Below, piece after piece: positions 63,343-64,000 of a DNA stretch of 64,000 nucleotides. Both the position numbers and the translations under genes were made by a program. The DNA comes from Bacteroidota bacterium (GTDB lineage: Bacteria; Bacteroidota; Bacteroidia; Bacteroidales; F082), in NCBI GenBank assembly GCA_002686705.1, contig NYYH01000014.1, positions 51,774-115,773 on the forward strand, given 5' to 3'. The notes under the pieces were generated by a model. That model had not been told where the DNA came from, searched no databases, and worked only from the letters and a program-made list of their open reading frames with translations. Each line of letters opens with the position of its first letter. Position 1 is the stretch's first letter.

Positions 63343-64000
63343 ATGAAATATAAAATTGGCATCGATGTAGGAGGAACCTTTACCGACTTCTTTTTAGTAG
63401 CGGATAATGGTGATTCTATTATGCATAAAACACTTTCTACGCCAGAAGATTCTTCCATAGGATTCATTTCTGGGTTGAAGGAAATTGCCAATAAGTTAAG
63501 TTTACCTGATACAGAATTTATTGACAACATTGATACTATTGTTCATGGAACTACTGTTGCTACAAATGCATTATTAACATTAGGTGGTGCCAAAACAGCA
63601 CTAATTACAACTAAAGGATTCAGAGATGCTTTAGAAATGAGAAGAGGTGTACGCGAGGAGAGATATAATAACCGATATAAAAATGTTACACCGTTAGTAC
63701 CACGATATTTAAGATATACAATTGATGAAAGAATAGATGCTGAAGGAAATATTTTGAGTAGTCTTAACTATTCTGAATTAGATAAAATTATTACAAAAAT
63801 TAATGAGGAAGAAGTACAAGCAGTTGCTATCTGTTTTATGAACTCTTATTTGAATAAAGAGAATGAAAAACTAGCTACTGAATATTTAAGAAAAAAGTTA
63901 CCTAAGACGTTTATATCAGCTTCATACGAAGTACTGCCTTCAGTTAGGTTTTACGAAAGAGTGAGCACTACTGTTGTAAATGCATATATAAGTGTTGTTG
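63343..64000 (+). CDS. Hydantoinase/oxoprolinase-family protein, N-terminal part (partial)
   Basis: The first 219 residues of an HyuA-type protein; the gene runs off the window. Signatures are KIGIDVGGTFTDFFLV (phosphate loop), DTIVHGTTVATNALL and ALITTKGFRDALEMRRG. Full members (about 680-720 residues) pair with an HyuB subunit and use ATP to hydrolyse cyclic amides (hydantoin, 5-oxoproline, caprolactam, oxindole-type lactams) or to carboxylate ketones (acetone and acetophenone carboxylases). Either activity would suit a ring-degradation route; the choice needs the missing downstream genes. Confidence 0.85.
   Translation, partial: MKYKIGIDVGGTFTDFFLVADNGDSIMHKTLSTPEDSSIGFISGLKEIANKLSLPDTEFIDNIDTIVHGTTVATNALLTLGGAKTALITTKGFRDALEMRRGVREERYNNRYKNVTPLVPRYLRYTIDERIDAEGNILSSLNYSELDKIITKINEEEVQAVAICFMNSYLNKENEKLATEYLRKKLPKTFISASYEVLPSVRFYERVSTTVVNAYISVV

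Noticed and set aside
1..64000. CRISPR arrays, tRNA or rRNA genes, prophage
   Set aside because: No regularly spaced repeats, no cloverleaf or rRNA signatures and no phage structural genes were seen on either strand.

Overview
The window comes from an AT-rich member of the Bacteroidota, probably an anaerobic or facultative Bacteroidia. The signs are Bacteroidota-type promoters (-7 box TAnnTTTG, often with a TTG about 19-21 bp upstream), Por/type 9 secretion sorting domains on secreted proteins, lipid A synthesis (LpxD), and mostly weak Shine-Dalgarno sites. Most genes look housekeeping or accessory, but two regions stand out: an arsenic/SigZ/Rex region at the left and a large anaerobic aromatic-type catabolic cluster at the right.

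Left, 0-15.6 kb. The tail of a LutB-like gene is followed by arsC-acr3 (minus strand), a thioredoxin-fold lipoprotein gene broken by one stop codon, an alkyltransferase, a SigZ-like ECF sigma factor with a cysteine-rich tail, and arsM. Near-identical ECF-type promoters precede arsM and a small membrane-peptide gene 7 kb away, which suggests a small SigZ regulon. hypA and hypB follow a long perfect palindrome that looks like a Rex operator. rex itself has a second copy of the core. An IS1634-type transposase lies directly after rex. It is followed by a decayed gene joining a cytochrome c lipoprotein to a type 9 secreted protein, two small SigZ-type genes, lpxD, the di-iron repair protein Ric, and a DUF819 gene with two frameshifts.

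Middle, 15.6-46 kb. Ordinary chromosomal genes: recJ, an HdeD-like protein, a secreted esterase, the yceD-rpmF-fabH operon, proline dehydrogenase, a large BNR-repeat protein, a leucine-rich repeat protein, an LTA-synthase-like sulfatase, rnr and an ECF sigma/anti-sigma operon. Three adjacent genes (two methyltransferases and a flippase, 32.6-35.8 kb) each carry one inactivating lesion. Small palindromic repeats are scattered here, including one inserted in frame in rnr.

Right, 46.2-64 kb. A single-direction cluster encodes a glutaryl-CoA-dehydrogenase-like enzyme, a two-gene molybdenum hydroxylase, an SDR, a thiolase, a complete class I benzoyl-CoA-reductase-like set in the order bcrC-B-A-D, an ADP-forming acyl-CoA synthetase, a second BcrB/HgdB-like protein, a ketopantoate-reductase-like protein, a third BadF-type ATPase and the start of a hydantoinase/oxoprolinase-family gene that runs off the window. 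Taken together this looks like an ATP-driven anaerobic route for an aromatic or N-heteroaromatic acid: hydroxylation by the Mo enzyme, low-potential ring reduction by one or two ATP-coupled reductases, ring or lactam opening, then beta-oxidation through glutaryl-CoA. The substrate cannot be read from the sequence. This cluster is the best candidate for an undescribed system.
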